Shown: positions 51,252-60,509 of the stretch, one piece after another | Layout of the letters: the number at the start of each line of letters is the position of its first letter | How positions within the stretch are numbered: position 1 is the first letter of the stretch | From: Roseovarius marisflavi | GTDB lineage: Bacteria; Pseudomonadota; Alphaproteobacteria; Rhodobacterales; Rhodobacteraceae | Length of the DNA: 64,000 nucleotides | Assembly (NCBI RefSeq): GCF_900142625.1 | Contig: NZ_FRBN01000009.1 | Coordinates: 1-64,000, forward strand | Direction of reading: 5' to 3' | Made by a program: the position numbers and the translations under genes | Notes under the pieces: model-generated | Database searches by the model: none | The model's input: only the letters and a program-made list of their open reading frames with translations | What the model was told of the DNA's origin: nothing

Positions 51252-53319
51252 TCACCGCTTCCATCTGGTCAAGCATCTCTTGGGCGAGATGGCATTTAAT
51301 CTGATGGCCCGGCGCGAAATCGCGCACTGGCGGCACCTCTTTTTCGCAAAGCCCGCCGGGCACCTCTGGTTTCCAGCGACAGCGGGTCTGAAACGGACAG
51401 CCAGACGGCGGGTTCATTGCTGACGGAACGTCACCCTCCAGCACGATATGCTTCTTTTCGATACTGGTATCGGCGATGGGCACGGCGGACAAAAGCGCCT
51501 CTGTATAGGGGTGATAGGGAGGGGCAAAAACCTGATCCGTGGTGCCTATTTCAACCACATGACCAAGGTACATCACCATCACGCGGTCGCTGAGATAGCG
51601 CACGATGCTCAGGTCGTGACTGATGAACAAAAGCGTGGTTTTCTGTTTGCGCTGGATTTCCATCAACAGATCGGTCACCGCCGCCTGAACGCTGACATCC
51701 AGCGCCGACACGGGTTCATCCGCCACCACGATCCGCGCGCCCCCGGAAAAGGCGCGGGCGATGCCGACCCGTTGTTTCTGCCCGCCCGAGAGTTGCCTTG
51801 GCATACGCTCGGAAAATTCGCGCGGCAGTTTGACCAGATCAAGCAGGCGCATCATTTCATCGCGCCGCTCTTGTTCGGTTTGTCCGACCCCAAAGATTTC
51901 CAGCGCGCGCATGATCTGGCGCCCGACTGTCATCGAAGGGTTGAGCGTGTCAAACGGGTTTTGAAAGACCATTTGCACATCGGCCACAGTCTGGGTGTCG
52001 CGGTTCTCGATCCGGATCTGTTCGATGTTGCGGTCGTCCAAAAGGATCGCGCCCTCGGTCGCGGTCTCAAGGCCCATCAAGACCTTGGCGAAGGTGGATT
52101 TTCCACAGCCTGATTCACCGACGATGGCCAGTGTCTCAGATTCTCGCGCCTCAAAGCTCAGGCTTTCGTTGGCCTTGACGACGCGCGTGCCCGCACTCCC
52201 GCCGAACAAGGCGTTGGCCGCCACTTCGTAGTATTTCCTGAGGTTTTCGATCTTCAGAACCACCCGGCCGGGCACGGTCGCCTCGGTTTTGATGCTTCCG
52301 GCAAGCGGTGCCTTCCAGTCGATGTCGCGGTAGCGCAGGCAGCGGGTGAAATGCCGGTCATCGCCGTCAATCGGTGCCATCGGAATGGCTGTGCCGTCAC
52401 ATTGTCCAGCCAGAGAATAATCACAGCGTGGCCCGAAATTGCAGCCATCCGGTCGTTCGTGCGGCAGGGGAAAGTTGCCGGGAATAGCCTTGAGGGGGCG
52501 ATTGTTCTTATTGGCGCCGGGCAAGGGTATCGACCGGAAAAGCGCCTGCGTATAGGGGTGCTGCATCTTGTCGAACACGTCCTTGATGCTGCCGGTTTCG
52601 ACCGCTTCGCCGGAATACATGACGCAAATCCGGTCACAGGTTTCAAGCACGAGCCCAAGGTTATGGCTGATGAACAGCATGGAGGTGCCATATTTCTTGC
52701 CAAGGTCCTTGACCAACTCGACAACCGCCGCCTCGACGGTCACATCAAGGGCTGTGGTCGGCTCGTCCAGGATCAAAAGCGATGGTTTGGACATAAGCGC
52801 CATGGCGATCACGATACGTTGTTGCTGCCCACCCGATAACTGATGGGGATAGGATTTCAGAATACGTTCGGGATCGGGTAGCTTGACGTCATTCACCACG
52901 TCCAGCGCGCGCGCCCAGGCGTCGTCTTCTGAAATCCCCTCGTGGATCATTGGCACTTCGATAAGTTGTTTACCGATCCGCATGGCCGGGTTCAGGCTTG
53001 CCATCGGCTCCTGATAGATCATTGCAATTTCATTGCCGCGAATATCGCGCAGTTCTGCGGCGCTCATCTCGGCAAGGTCGCGCCCCTTGAAGCGAACAGA
53101 GCCGCCAACGATCCTGCCATTGACACCCAGATCCTGCATTACGCCAAGCGCCACGGTGGATTTGCCACAGCCGGATTCACCTACAAGACCGACCGCCTCG
53201 CCGGGTTGAACGCTAACGGAAAAATCCATCACGGCCGGAATTTCACGCAGCCGCGTGAAAAAGGAAATCGACAGGTTGCTGATCTCAAGGATCGGCCCGT
53301 CATATGAATCCTTTGCCAT
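51232..53319 (-). CDS. Fused oligopeptide/dipeptide ABC transporter ATPase (DppD-DppF type)
   Basis: The 695-residue protein has two complete ATPase domains. The first shows Walker A LVGESGCGKSTVALG, signature LSGGQQQRI and Walker B LLILDEP. The second shows VGESGCGKSTFAKV, LSGGQKQRV and IVVADEP. Each ends with the oligopeptide-type C-terminal cysteine motif (GCNFGPRCDYSL and GCPFQTRCRWKPE). It energises the two permeases downstream of it in map order. ATG 53319 follows GGGAGA. Confidence 0.92.
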   Translation of the reverse strand: MAKDSYDGPILEISNLSISFFTRLREIPAVMDFSVSVQPGEAVGLVGESGCGKSTVALGVMQDLGVNGRIVGGSVRFKGRDLAEMSAAELRDIRGNEIAMIYQEPMASLNPAMRIGKQLIEVPMIHEGISEDDAWARALDVVNDVKLPDPERILKSYPHQLSGGQQQRIVIAMALMSKPSLLILDEPTTALDVTVEAAVVELVKDLGKKYGTSMLFISHNLGLVLETCDRICVMYSGEAVETGSIKDVFDKMQHPYTQALFRSIPLPGANKNNRPLKAIPGNFPLPHERPDGCNFGPRCDYSLAGQCDGTAIPMAPIDGDDRHFTRCLRYRDIDWKAPLAGSIKTEATVPGRVVLKIENLRKYYEVAANALFGGSAGTRVVKANESLSFEARESETLAIVGESGCGKSTFAKVLMGLETATEGAILLDDRNIEQIRIENRDTQTVADVQMVFQNPFDTLNPSMTVGRQIMRALEIFGVGQTEQERRDEMMRLLDLVKLPREFSERMPRQLSGGQKQRVGIARAFSGGARIVVADEPVSALDVSVQAAVTDLLMEIQRKQKTTLLFISHDLSIVRYLSDRVMVMYLGHVVEIGTTDQVFAPPYHPYTEALLSAVPIADTSIEKKHIVLEGDVPSAMNPPSGCPFQTRCRWKPEVPGGLCEKEVPPVRDFAPGHQIKCHLAQEMLDQMEAVIKVAAK

Positions 53320-53419
53320 TCTGATCTCCCATTTCAGCGGGGCGATTTTGCCCTCTTTCATCTTTCCCGAAACACTCCGGGGGTCCGGGGGCTGGCCCCC
53401 GGTGCTGGTTCCTCAACGC

Positions 53420-54604
53420 TCAGTCCCGCAGGCTTTCCTCGCGCAACCCATCCGCCAAAAGGTTCAGCCCCAGAACCAGGCTTAGCAATGCAAAGGCGGG
53501 GGGCAGCGCCGGATGCAGATACATCGTCAGCAACTTTCGCCCCTCGTTGATTGTACTGCCCCAATCGGGGCTTTCGGGGCTGAGGCCGAGACCGAAAAAA
53601 CCCAAAGTGCCCAAAAGGATCGTGGTATAGCCAATGCGCAGGCAGAAATCGACAAGAAGCGGCCCGCGCGCATTGGGCAGGATTTCCCAGAGCATGATGT
53701 ACCATGGCCCCTCGCCACGGGTCTGGGCGGCGGCGACATAGTCGCGGGTTTTGATATCCATGGTCAGGCCGCGCACGATGCGAAACACCGTCGGCGAATT
53801 GACAAAAACCACCGCCACGAAAACCACCAAAAGGTTGGGCGGAAACCCGATGATCCCCAGCGGATCAGCATTCCACGCGATCCCGAGATAAAGCCAGAGA
53901 CCGATCACAAGCGTCACGCCGACGTAAAAATTGCGGCGCGCCGGTTGGGTGTGAAACCGCGAATTCCACAGGATGACCAGAAACACGATGGGAAAAAGGA
54001 ACAGCACGGCGGCCATATAGACCGGTATCCCGGTCAGCACGATTTCCGGTGTCACCAGCAGGTAAAACAGCAAGATGACCGGAAAGGCCAGAATGAGGTT
54101 GGCCAGAAAAGACAGGACCGTATCAAGCTTGCCGCCGTAGTAGCCCGCCGGCAGGCCAAGGGTAATCCCGACCATGAAGGCAAACAGGCTGGCGAAGGGG
54201 GCGATCTTGATCACCTCCCAAGCGCCCACGATCATCCGGCTGAACACATCACGGCCAAGGTGATCGCCGCCAAACAGGTAATAGGGATAGGCATCCGGAT
54301 CGGGGGCCCCCATCAATTTGCTGAACGCGGTGCCGGGCGGTTTGTTCTTCATCGAGGCCGACTGATCCAGAACCCCATGGGTGGTGATCAGATCAAACGC
54401 GCCGCCAAAGACGCCGGTAAAGACCCAGAACATCACCATGGCAAAGCCGATCATGCCAATCGGGCTATCAAACAGCTTGCCATAAAGACCCAGCCGACGC
54501 TTGAATGTGATCGACAGGGCAAAGGTCACCACAAGGGCGATCCAGACCGGCGTGAACTGTGCCAGCATACGCAGGATAATCTCGCCCCAGCTCAGGGATT
54601 CCAT
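53420..54604 (-). CDS. Oligopeptide/dipeptide ABC transporter permease (DppC type)
   Basis: The 394-residue protein has a DppC-type membrane domain with AFASLFAFMVGITLGLPAGYYGG and the EAA-like loop YVAAAQTRGEGPWYIMLWEILPNA. It is about 100 residues longer than usual DppC because of extra hydrophobic segments in the middle (VILLFYLLVTPEIVLTG and the region around IVFLVILWNS). It lies between the permease and ATPase genes of the same operon. Confidence 0.9.
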   Translation of the reverse strand: MESLSWGEIILRMLAQFTPVWIALVVTFALSITFKRRLGLYGKLFDSPIGMIGFAMVMFWVFTGVFGGAFDLITTHGVLDQSASMKNKPPGTAFSKLMGAPDPDAYPYYLFGGDHLGRDVFSRMIVGAWEVIKIAPFASLFAFMVGITLGLPAGYYGGKLDTVLSFLANLILAFPVILLFYLLVTPEIVLTGIPVYMAAVLFLFPIVFLVILWNSRFHTQPARRNFYVGVTLVIGLWLYLGIAWNADPLGIIGFPPNLLVVFVAVVFVNSPTVFRIVRGLTMDIKTRDYVAAAQTRGEGPWYIMLWEILPNARGPLLVDFCLRIGYTTILLGTLGFFGLGLSPESPDWGSTINEGRKLLTMYLHPALPPAFALLSLVLGLNLLADGLREESLRD

Positions 54605-54618
54605 GATCGCTGCCTCCG

Positions 54619-55665
54619 TTAGCTGACGCTGATGCGCGGGTTAAGATAGACATAGCCGATATCGGAGATCAGCTGGGTCACCAGCACGACAATCACTGAT
54701 ATCACCGAGACCCCGAGCAACAGCTCGATATCATTGTTTCCGGCCGCCTGAACCAGAGTCCAGCCAAAGCCTTTGTAGTTGAACAGCGTCTCGACGATCA
54801 CCACCCCGTTCAAAAGCCAGGGAAATTGCAGCATGATCACCGTAAAGGGCGCGATCAGCGCGTTGCGCAGCGCATGTTTGACCACGATATTGTAAAAGCT
54901 GACGCCCTTGAGGCGCGCGGTTCGGATATATTGCGCGGTCATCACCTCGGCCATGCTGGCGCGGGTCATGCGAGCGATATAGCCCATGCCATAAAGGGCG
55001 ATGGTCAGCACTGGCAGAAAGAAATTCTCGAAGGTGGCGTCGTTCATCGCGCTGGTGGCGGTGCCCTTGAACCACTTCAGCCCGACGGCGGTGCTGGCAA
55101 AGACCGCAATGAACAACACGCCCGAGACATATTCCGGCGTGGCCGTGGTGGTAATCGCGACCGTCGACAGCGCGCGGTCGGTGCGAGAGCCTTCGTGCAT
55201 ACCCGCCAGCACCCCAAGCACAAGCGCCGAGGGCACCATCAACAGCATCACCCAAAACATAAGCTTGCCGGTCAGCGCCAGTTTTTCGCCGATGATCTCG
55301 AACACATCCTTTTTGAAAACAGTTGAATAGCCCCAATCGCCCTGCAACACGCCACAGCGGCGCGGCGCGTCCTCTGGCGGCATGCCCGGTTCGATACACC
55401 GCCCGCGCGCCACTCCTTCGTTATCCTCGATCACATAGCCCGGCAAAACCCCGAGCCATTGGCCGTATTTCACGCCGACAGGTTGCAGATAGCCGTTCTT
55501 GCCAAGATAGCTTTCAACCTCGCCATCGCTCATGCGAAAGTTGCCTTGGGTTTTCGCCAGCTTTTCAAGGTTGGGATAAAGGTTTGTCAGAAAGAAGACG
55601 ATAAACGTCAGGCAGAGCGCCGTCAGGATCATGACCGCGATCCTGCGCAGGATAAACATCGTCAT
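54619..55665 (-). CDS. Oligopeptide/dipeptide ABC transporter permease (DppB type)
   Basis: The 348-residue protein has the DppB-type N-terminal helix (ILRRIAVMILTALCLTFIVFFL), the VSGVLFIAVFA region and the EAA motif (YIRTARLKGVSFYNIVVKHALRNAL). It is the first gene of the leftward ABC operon. No binding-protein gene precedes it; a substrate-binding protein must be encoded elsewhere. The substrate is unknown. Confidence 0.9.
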   Translation of the reverse strand: MTMFILRRIAVMILTALCLTFIVFFLTNLYPNLEKLAKTQGNFRMSDGEVESYLGKNGYLQPVGVKYGQWLGVLPGYVIEDNEGVARGRCIEPGMPPEDAPRRCGVLQGDWGYSTVFKKDVFEIIGEKLALTGKLMFWVMLLMVPSALVLGVLAGMHEGSRTDRALSTVAITTTATPEYVSGVLFIAVFASTAVGLKWFKGTATSAMNDATFENFFLPVLTIALYGMGYIARMTRASMAEVMTAQYIRTARLKGVSFYNIVVKHALRNALIAPFTVIMLQFPWLLNGVVIVETLFNYKGFGWTLVQAAGNNDIELLLGVSVISVIVVLVTQLISDIGYVYLNPRISVS

Positions 55666-55757
55666 TTTGCGCCCCCCTAGATGACGTTTTTATACAAGTG
55701 CTAGTGCAAAGGGGAGTGTTGGTCCAGCGCCGCGTGCGACAGAAAGCGGTCTGTCAG

Positions 55758-55785
55758 CGCCCCCGGCCCGTGAAGGCCGGGGGCG
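55758..55785 (-). terminator. Strong hairpin after alanine dehydrogenase
   Basis: Arms CGCCCCCGGCC and GGCCGGGGGCG pair perfectly around a six-base loop. It lies just downstream of the leftward ald gene. No T-run follows on that strand, so it may act as a Rho-independent-like or RNA-stabilising hairpin. Confidence 0.6.
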
Positions 55786-55795
55786 GTTGGTGGCT

Positions 55796-56908
55796 TTAGA
55801 TCAGTGATTTCGGGTCAACCGTGTCCATCCCGAGGGCGGTGCCGACCGCCTCGTAGGTCAGCTGACCGTCGTGCACGTTGAGACCGTTGAGCAGATGCGG
55901 ATCGTCGGCGCAGGCCTGTTTCCAACCCTTTTTCGCCAGGGCCAGCATGAAGGGCATGGTGGCATTGCCAAGCGCAAGCGTCGAGGTGCGGGCAACCGCG
56001 CCGGGCATGTTGGCGACGCAGTAATGCATGATGCCATCGACCTCATAGATCGGGTCATGGTGGGTTGTTGCGCGCGAGGTTTCAAAGCAACCGCCCTGGT
56101 CGATCGCCACATCCACAAGAACCGCGCCGGGCTTCATCATCGGAAACTGATCGCGGCGCACAAGCTTGGGGGCCGCAGCACCGGGGATAAGCACCGCGCC
56201 GATCACCATATCGGCCAGCGGCAGCAGCTCTTCAAGCAGACCAGCCGAGGAATAGCCGGTTTTGAAGGTGCCACCAAAGACGTCATCAAGATAGCGCAGA
56301 CGCGGCAGCGACCGGTCAAGCACGGTCACATCCGCGCCCATGCCGGCGGCGATCTTGGCGGCATGGGTGCCAACGACACCACCACCTATGACGATTACGC
56401 GGGCCGGGCCGACACCGGGCACGCCACCCATAAGAACGCCGCGACCGCCGTTGGCCTTTTGCAGGGTCCAGGCGCCGACCTGTGGTGCCAGACGGCCCGC
56501 AACTTCGGACATCGGCGCCAGAAGCGGCAGACCACCAGAGCGGTCGGTCACGGTTTCATAGGCAATCGCGGTACAGCCCGAGGCCAACAGGTCTTTGGTC
56601 TGTTCGGGGTCGGGGGCCAGGTGAAGATAGGTGAACAAAAGCTGGCCCTGGCGCAGCATCTTTCGTTCGACCGGCTGGGGTTCCTTGACCTTGACGATCA
56701 TATCGGCGGCGGCAAAGATTTCCTCGGCGGTGGCGATGATCCGGGCGCCTGCGGCCTCATAGGCGGCATCGTCAAAACCCGCGCCAATGCCGGCACCGGA
56801 TTGGATGAACACGTCATGGCCTTGGTTCACGGCCTCTAGTGCGGCGTTGGGGGTGACGCCGACGCGGTATTCCTGCGGCTTGATTTCTGTGGGGCAACCG
56901 ATCTTCAT
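55796..56908 (-). CDS. ald: Alanine dehydrogenase
   Basis: The 370-residue enzyme converts L-alanine to pyruvate and ammonium with NAD+. It has KEPQPVERKMLRQGQLLFTYLHLAPD, GVPGVGPARVIVIGGGVVGTHAAKIA (NAD binding), and the conserved SRATTHHDPIYEVDGIMHYCVANMPGAV-type region. It is divergent from an Lrp-type regulator, the usual partner of ald. Confidence 0.95.
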   Translation of the reverse strand: MKIGCPTEIKPQEYRVGVTPNAALEAVNQGHDVFIQSGAGIGAGFDDAAYEAAGARIIATAEEIFAAADMIVKVKEPQPVERKMLRQGQLLFTYLHLAPDPEQTKDLLASGCTAIAYETVTDRSGGLPLLAPMSEVAGRLAPQVGAWTLQKANGGRGVLMGGVPGVGPARVIVIGGGVVGTHAAKIAAGMGADVTVLDRSLPRLRYLDDVFGGTFKTGYSSAGLLEELLPLADMVIGAVLIPGAAAPKLVRRDQFPMMKPGAVLVDVAIDQGGCFETSRATTHHDPIYEVDGIMHYCVANMPGAVARTSTLALGNATMPFMLALAKKGWKQACADDPHLLNGLNVHDGQLTYEAVGTALGMDTVDPKSLI

Positions 56909-57046
56909 GGGGCTCTCTCCTCGTTGAGTGTTGAGGCCACACTGTCAAAGGCGGCAAGCAAGAGGGTTGAAATTTCGCTCGTCATTCAGAGTATTTTGTG
57001 AAGTATATTCGTTATAAATGGGAAGTATTCGAAAGGTCTTGCGTGG
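56909..57046. promoter_or_regulatory. Divergent ald-lrp control region
   Basis: The interval contains AGTATTTT and GAAGTATATTC followed by AAGTATTC-like repeats near 56989-57033, spaced roughly two helical turns apart. Such A/T-rich GTATTC-type boxes suit an Lrp-family octamer. The repeats are seen; the binding is inferred. Confidence 0.45.
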
Positions 57047-57505
57047 ATGTCACTTGATTCGAATGATCGTCGCTTGTTGACGATTCTGCAAAAGCGCGGG
57101 CGCATTTCAAATGCCGAGCTTGCCGACGAGATCAACCTGTCGGCAAGTGCCTGTCACAGGCGGGTGCAGCGGCTTGAGGCAGAGGGATATATCAAGGGCT
57201 ACGTCGCCCTTTTGGATGCGCGCAAGATGGCGGTGCCGGCGACGATTTTCGTCGAAATCACCCTGAACACCCAGGCCGACGAAGTGCTTGAATCCTTTGA
57301 AAAAGCGGTGGCGCGTATCCCTGATGTACTGGAATGTCATCTGACCGCCGGCAGTGCCGATTACATCCTCAAGGTCGTCGCCGAGGATACCGAAGACTTT
57401 GCCCGTATTCACCGCCAATACCTGACGCGGTTACCCGGTGTGGCAAAGATGCAATCCAGCTTTGCCCTGCGCACGGTGTTCAAAACCACGGCCTTGCCAG
57501 TTTAA
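57047..57505 (+). CDS. Lrp/AsnC-family transcriptional regulator
   Basis: The 152-residue protein has an N-terminal winged HTH (LLTILQKRGRISNAELADEI, LSASACHRRVQRLEAEGYI) and a C-terminal RAM domain (TIFVEITLNTQADEVL, ECHLTAGSADYILKVVAEDTEDF). It is divergent from ald and probably controls it in response to alanine. ATG 57047 is the likely start. Confidence 0.93.
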   Translation: MSLDSNDRRLLTILQKRGRISNAELADEINLSASACHRRVQRLEAEGYIKGYVALLDARKMAVPATIFVEITLNTQADEVLESFEKAVARIPDVLECHLTAGSADYILKVVAEDTEDFARIHRQYLTRLPGVAKMQSSFALRTVFKTTALPV

Positions 57506-57591
57506 GTAAAATGCGCGGCTTATTTTACGGAGGCGTTAAGCACGTCTTCAGCCCCCGGATGTGACATTGCCACCCAACGAAAGGTTGGGGC

Positions 57592-58584
57592 ATGGTCAAG
57601 ACATTCAATGGGCTGGATAATGAATTTGCCGTTTCTACGGGCAGTAATGTCAACAGCAGCCCTAGGCGGTCGAAATTCGATTATCCGCCGACAAGCTCCA
57701 CCAATTTGACGGTCACGTCACAGGAGGGTGACACCGACCCGAACCTTTTTGAGGTTGGCGAAACCTATACCGTAAGCTGGTCCGTTGCGAGCAGCGGGAC
57801 GATTTTGGATGCAACCGTGATCCGAAGCGACGACGCGCCCAGCGGTGGTGGCGGTGTTATCGTGTTCGAGGGGTTGGATGAAAACGGCAATCTGGCACAG
57901 GTCGTCTGGACGCCAGGTTTTGATCTCGAAACGTGGTACTTCGATAATTTCAACGGGGGGGTGCCACCCGAATTTTACACCTCGGACCAAAACCAGACCT
58001 ATACCCATGCCTATGTGTGTTTCGCCATGGGTGTCACCATCGGCACGCCATATGGCCCGAAACCGATCGAAACGCTGTCTGCTGGTGATTACGTTTCAAC
58101 GCGGGATCATGGACGCCGGAAAATCCTTTGGACGGGGCGCAAAACCGTGGTCGGGGTCGGGCGGAATGCGCCGGTCTGTTTTGATCCGGGCGCAATTGGC
58201 AATCGTAGGCCTATGCGCCTGTCGCAACAGCATCGGGTGATGGTCGCCTCGCCCATGGCCGAGTTGTTCTTTGGCCATCACGAGGTTTTGGTGCCAGCCA
58301 AGGCGCTTGTGAATGGCCGCGACATACGATTAGAGCCCTGCCGCGAGATCACCTATCTGCATCTTCTGCTGGAGCAGCACGAGATCTTGAATACCGGGGG
58401 CGGCGCGCCCTGTGAAAGCCTCTTGCTTGGCGATATGGCTGACACCCTGTTGTCAGAAAACCTGCCCGAGATCAGGGGGCTTGGGCCTCTGTGCAATCGC
58501 GCCGCGCGCCCCATTCTGACCTATCGAGAGACGCGCTGTATTGTCGGGGCGCGTGTTCCGGCGATGACCGCCAATGCGCTCTGA
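57592..58584 (+). CDS. Hint-domain protein
   Basis: The 330-residue protein has an N-terminal beta-rich part (residues about 1-145) and a C-terminal Hint (Hedgehog/intein-type) domain starting CFAMGVTIGTPYGPKPIETL, with DYVSTRDHGRRKILWTG and RLSQQHRVMVASP motifs. Bacterial Hint_2 proteins of this type are common in roseobacters and are often exported or linked to RTX proteins. A small hairpin lies directly before the ATG. Function is unknown. Confidence 0.82.
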   Translation: MVKTFNGLDNEFAVSTGSNVNSSPRRSKFDYPPTSSTNLTVTSQEGDTDPNLFEVGETYTVSWSVASSGTILDATVIRSDDAPSGGGGVIVFEGLDENGNLAQVVWTPGFDLETWYFDNFNGGVPPEFYTSDQNQTYTHAYVCFAMGVTIGTPYGPKPIETLSAGDYVSTRDHGRRKILWTGRKTVVGVGRNAPVCFDPGAIGNRRPMRLSQQHRVMVASPMAELFFGHHEVLVPAKALVNGRDIRLEPCREITYLHLLLEQHEILNTGGGAPCESLLLGDMADTLLSENLPEIRGLGPLCNRAARPILTYRETRCIVGARVPAMTANAL

Positions 58585-58641
58585 GGCGCTTGTCTGTTCC
58601 GTGACTTTGCATCACTCTGCGGCCCTGAAAGAGGGCAAGTC

Positions 58642-60231
58642 ATGGATTGGGATTACATTATCGTCGGCGCCGGAAGTGCGGGCTGTGTTCTGGCCAACCG
58701 GTTGAGCAAGGCCGGGCAAAAGGTGCTCTTGCTAGAGGCAGGCGGGCGCGACAACTATCATTGGGTGCATATCCCGATGGGGTATCTTTACTGCATCGGC
58801 AATCCACGCACCGACTGGTGTTTCAAAACCGCGCCCGAGCCGGGGCTGAACGGGCGCAGCCTTTTGTACCCGCGCGGCAAGATTCTTGGCGGCTGCAGCT
58901 CGATCAATGGCATGCTGTACCTGCGGGGGCAGGCCGCCGATTACGACGGCTGGCGGCAGATGGGCAATACCGGCTGGGGCTGGGATGATATTCTGCCCTA
59001 TTTCAAACGCTCCGAGGATCATGTTGACGGCGCGTCCGAGATGCATGGCGCGGGCGGCGAATGGCGGGTGGATAATCAGCGCCTGCACTGGGACGTTCTT
59101 GACCACTGGCGCGATGCGGCGCTTGCGGCGGGCCTGCCGCTTAACGATGATTTCAACACCGGCGACAATGAAGGTGTCGGCTATTTCAAGGTAAACCAGC
59201 GGGGCGGCTGGCGGATGAACACCGCCAAGGCGTTTTTGCGCGCCGAAAGCGGGCCGGGGTTAAAGGTGGAAACTCAGGCGCATACGCAGCGGGTGTTGAT
59301 TGACTGTGGTCGCGCCATCGGGGTGGAATACCTGCAAAACGGCACTGTGAAGGAGGCGCGCACCAGGGGCGAGGTGATCCTGAGCGCCGGCGCGGTCGGT
59401 AGCCCGCAGATCCTGCACCTGTCCGGAATCGGGCCGGGCGAGGAATTGCGCCAGCATGGGATTGAGGTTCATCACAATGCCCCGGCTATCGGCGGCAATC
59501 TTCAGGATCATCTGCAGTTGCGCTGCGCCTGGCGTCTGAGCGGTGCTAAAACCCTGAATACCATGGCCAATTCGATGCTTGGCAAGATGGCTATCGGGTT
59601 GGAATACATGCTCAAGCGCTCTGGGCCGATGTCGATGGCGCCAAGTCAGTTAGGCGCTTTCGCGAAATCCCGGCCCGATCTCGCAACGCCAGACCTTGAG
59701 TTTCACGTTCAGCCGCTCTCGCTTGAGGCCTTCGGTCAGGGCTTGCATGATTTTCCGGGGATGACCGCCAGCGTGTGCAACCTGCGACCGGAAAGCCGGG
59801 GCAGGATATCGCTTGCCTCACCCAACCCGCAGGACGCGCCGGTGATTGCGCCCAGCTACCTGTCGACCGAAGGTGACCGACAGGTGGCGGCGGCCTCGAT
59901 CCGGGTGGCGCGCGAGATCATGGATCAGACCCCGATGCAGCGCTATGCGCCCGAAGAGATCAAGCCGGGGCCAACCGCGCAAACCGAAGCAGAGCTTATG
60001 ACGGCGGCGGGCGACATTGGCACCACGATCTTTCATCCGGTCGGCACCGTGCATATGGGCGCACACGACGGCGCGCCGCTTGATCCGCGTCTTCGGTTGC
60101 GCGGGATTGGTGGGTTGCGGGTTGTCGATGCAAGCGTGATGCCGACGATCACCAGCGGCAATACCAATTCGCCGACGATCATGATCGCGGAAAAGGCGGC
60201 GGATATGATTTTGGCCGATGCCCGCGCCTGA
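58642..60231 (+). CDS. GMC-family FAD oxidoreductase (choline/alcohol dehydrogenase-like)
   Basis: The 529-residue flavoprotein has the N-terminal FAD motif IIVGAGSAGCVLANRLS, GGCSSINGMLYLRG, the GMC signature GAVGSPQILHLSGIG, and the C-terminal active-site histidine region FHPVGTVHMG with TSGNTNSPT. It oxidises an alcohol, possibly choline or a long-chain alcohol. No betaine-pathway genes are adjacent, so the substrate is open. Confidence 0.9.
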   Translation: MDWDYIIVGAGSAGCVLANRLSKAGQKVLLLEAGGRDNYHWVHIPMGYLYCIGNPRTDWCFKTAPEPGLNGRSLLYPRGKILGGCSSINGMLYLRGQAADYDGWRQMGNTGWGWDDILPYFKRSEDHVDGASEMHGAGGEWRVDNQRLHWDVLDHWRDAALAAGLPLNDDFNTGDNEGVGYFKVNQRGGWRMNTAKAFLRAESGPGLKVETQAHTQRVLIDCGRAIGVEYLQNGTVKEARTRGEVILSAGAVGSPQILHLSGIGPGEELRQHGIEVHHNAPAIGGNLQDHLQLRCAWRLSGAKTLNTMANSMLGKMAIGLEYMLKRSGPMSMAPSQLGAFAKSRPDLATPDLEFHVQPLSLEAFGQGLHDFPGMTASVCNLRPESRGRISLASPNPQDAPVIAPSYLSTEGDRQVAAASIRVAREIMDQTPMQRYAPEEIKPGPTAQTEAELMTAAGDIGTTIFHPVGTVHMGAHDGAPLDPRLRLRGIGGLRVVDASVMPTITSGNTNSPTIMIAEKAADMILADARA

Positions 60232-60242
60232 GAATGTCAAAA

Positions 60243-60264
60243 GCCCCGGTGTTTCCACCGGGGC
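60243..60264 (+). terminator. Hairpin after the GMC oxidoreductase
   Basis: GCCCCGGTG and CACCGGGGC pair perfectly around a four-base loop shortly after the gene. No T-run follows, so it may be a partial terminator. Confidence 0.6.
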
Positions 60265-60456
60265 CCCGACTGGTACGCAGTATCGTGAGTGATGGCGCAC
60301 AGCAGTCAATCGCAAAAGCAAAATCTGTAACTCGTGACCGAATGACTTTTGTCACACAGCGCGCCGCCGTACATGGGGAAAAAACATGCGTTTGTCCCGT
60401 ATGGAAAACCTTACTTTTGGGTAAAATTTTGCATGACGCTGCGTAAGGTTCAGGCA

Positions 60457-60487
60457 CAAAAAAGGCCCCGGCATCGCCGCCGGGGCC
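60457..60487 (-). terminator. Intrinsic terminator of pnp
   Basis: On the leftward strand, GGCCCCGGC and GCCGGGGCC pair around a six-base loop and are followed directly by a run of T. It lies 23 bases beyond the pnp stop codon. Confidence 0.9.
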
Positions 60488-60509
60488 TTGATCTAGAATA
60501 AGACGGTGA

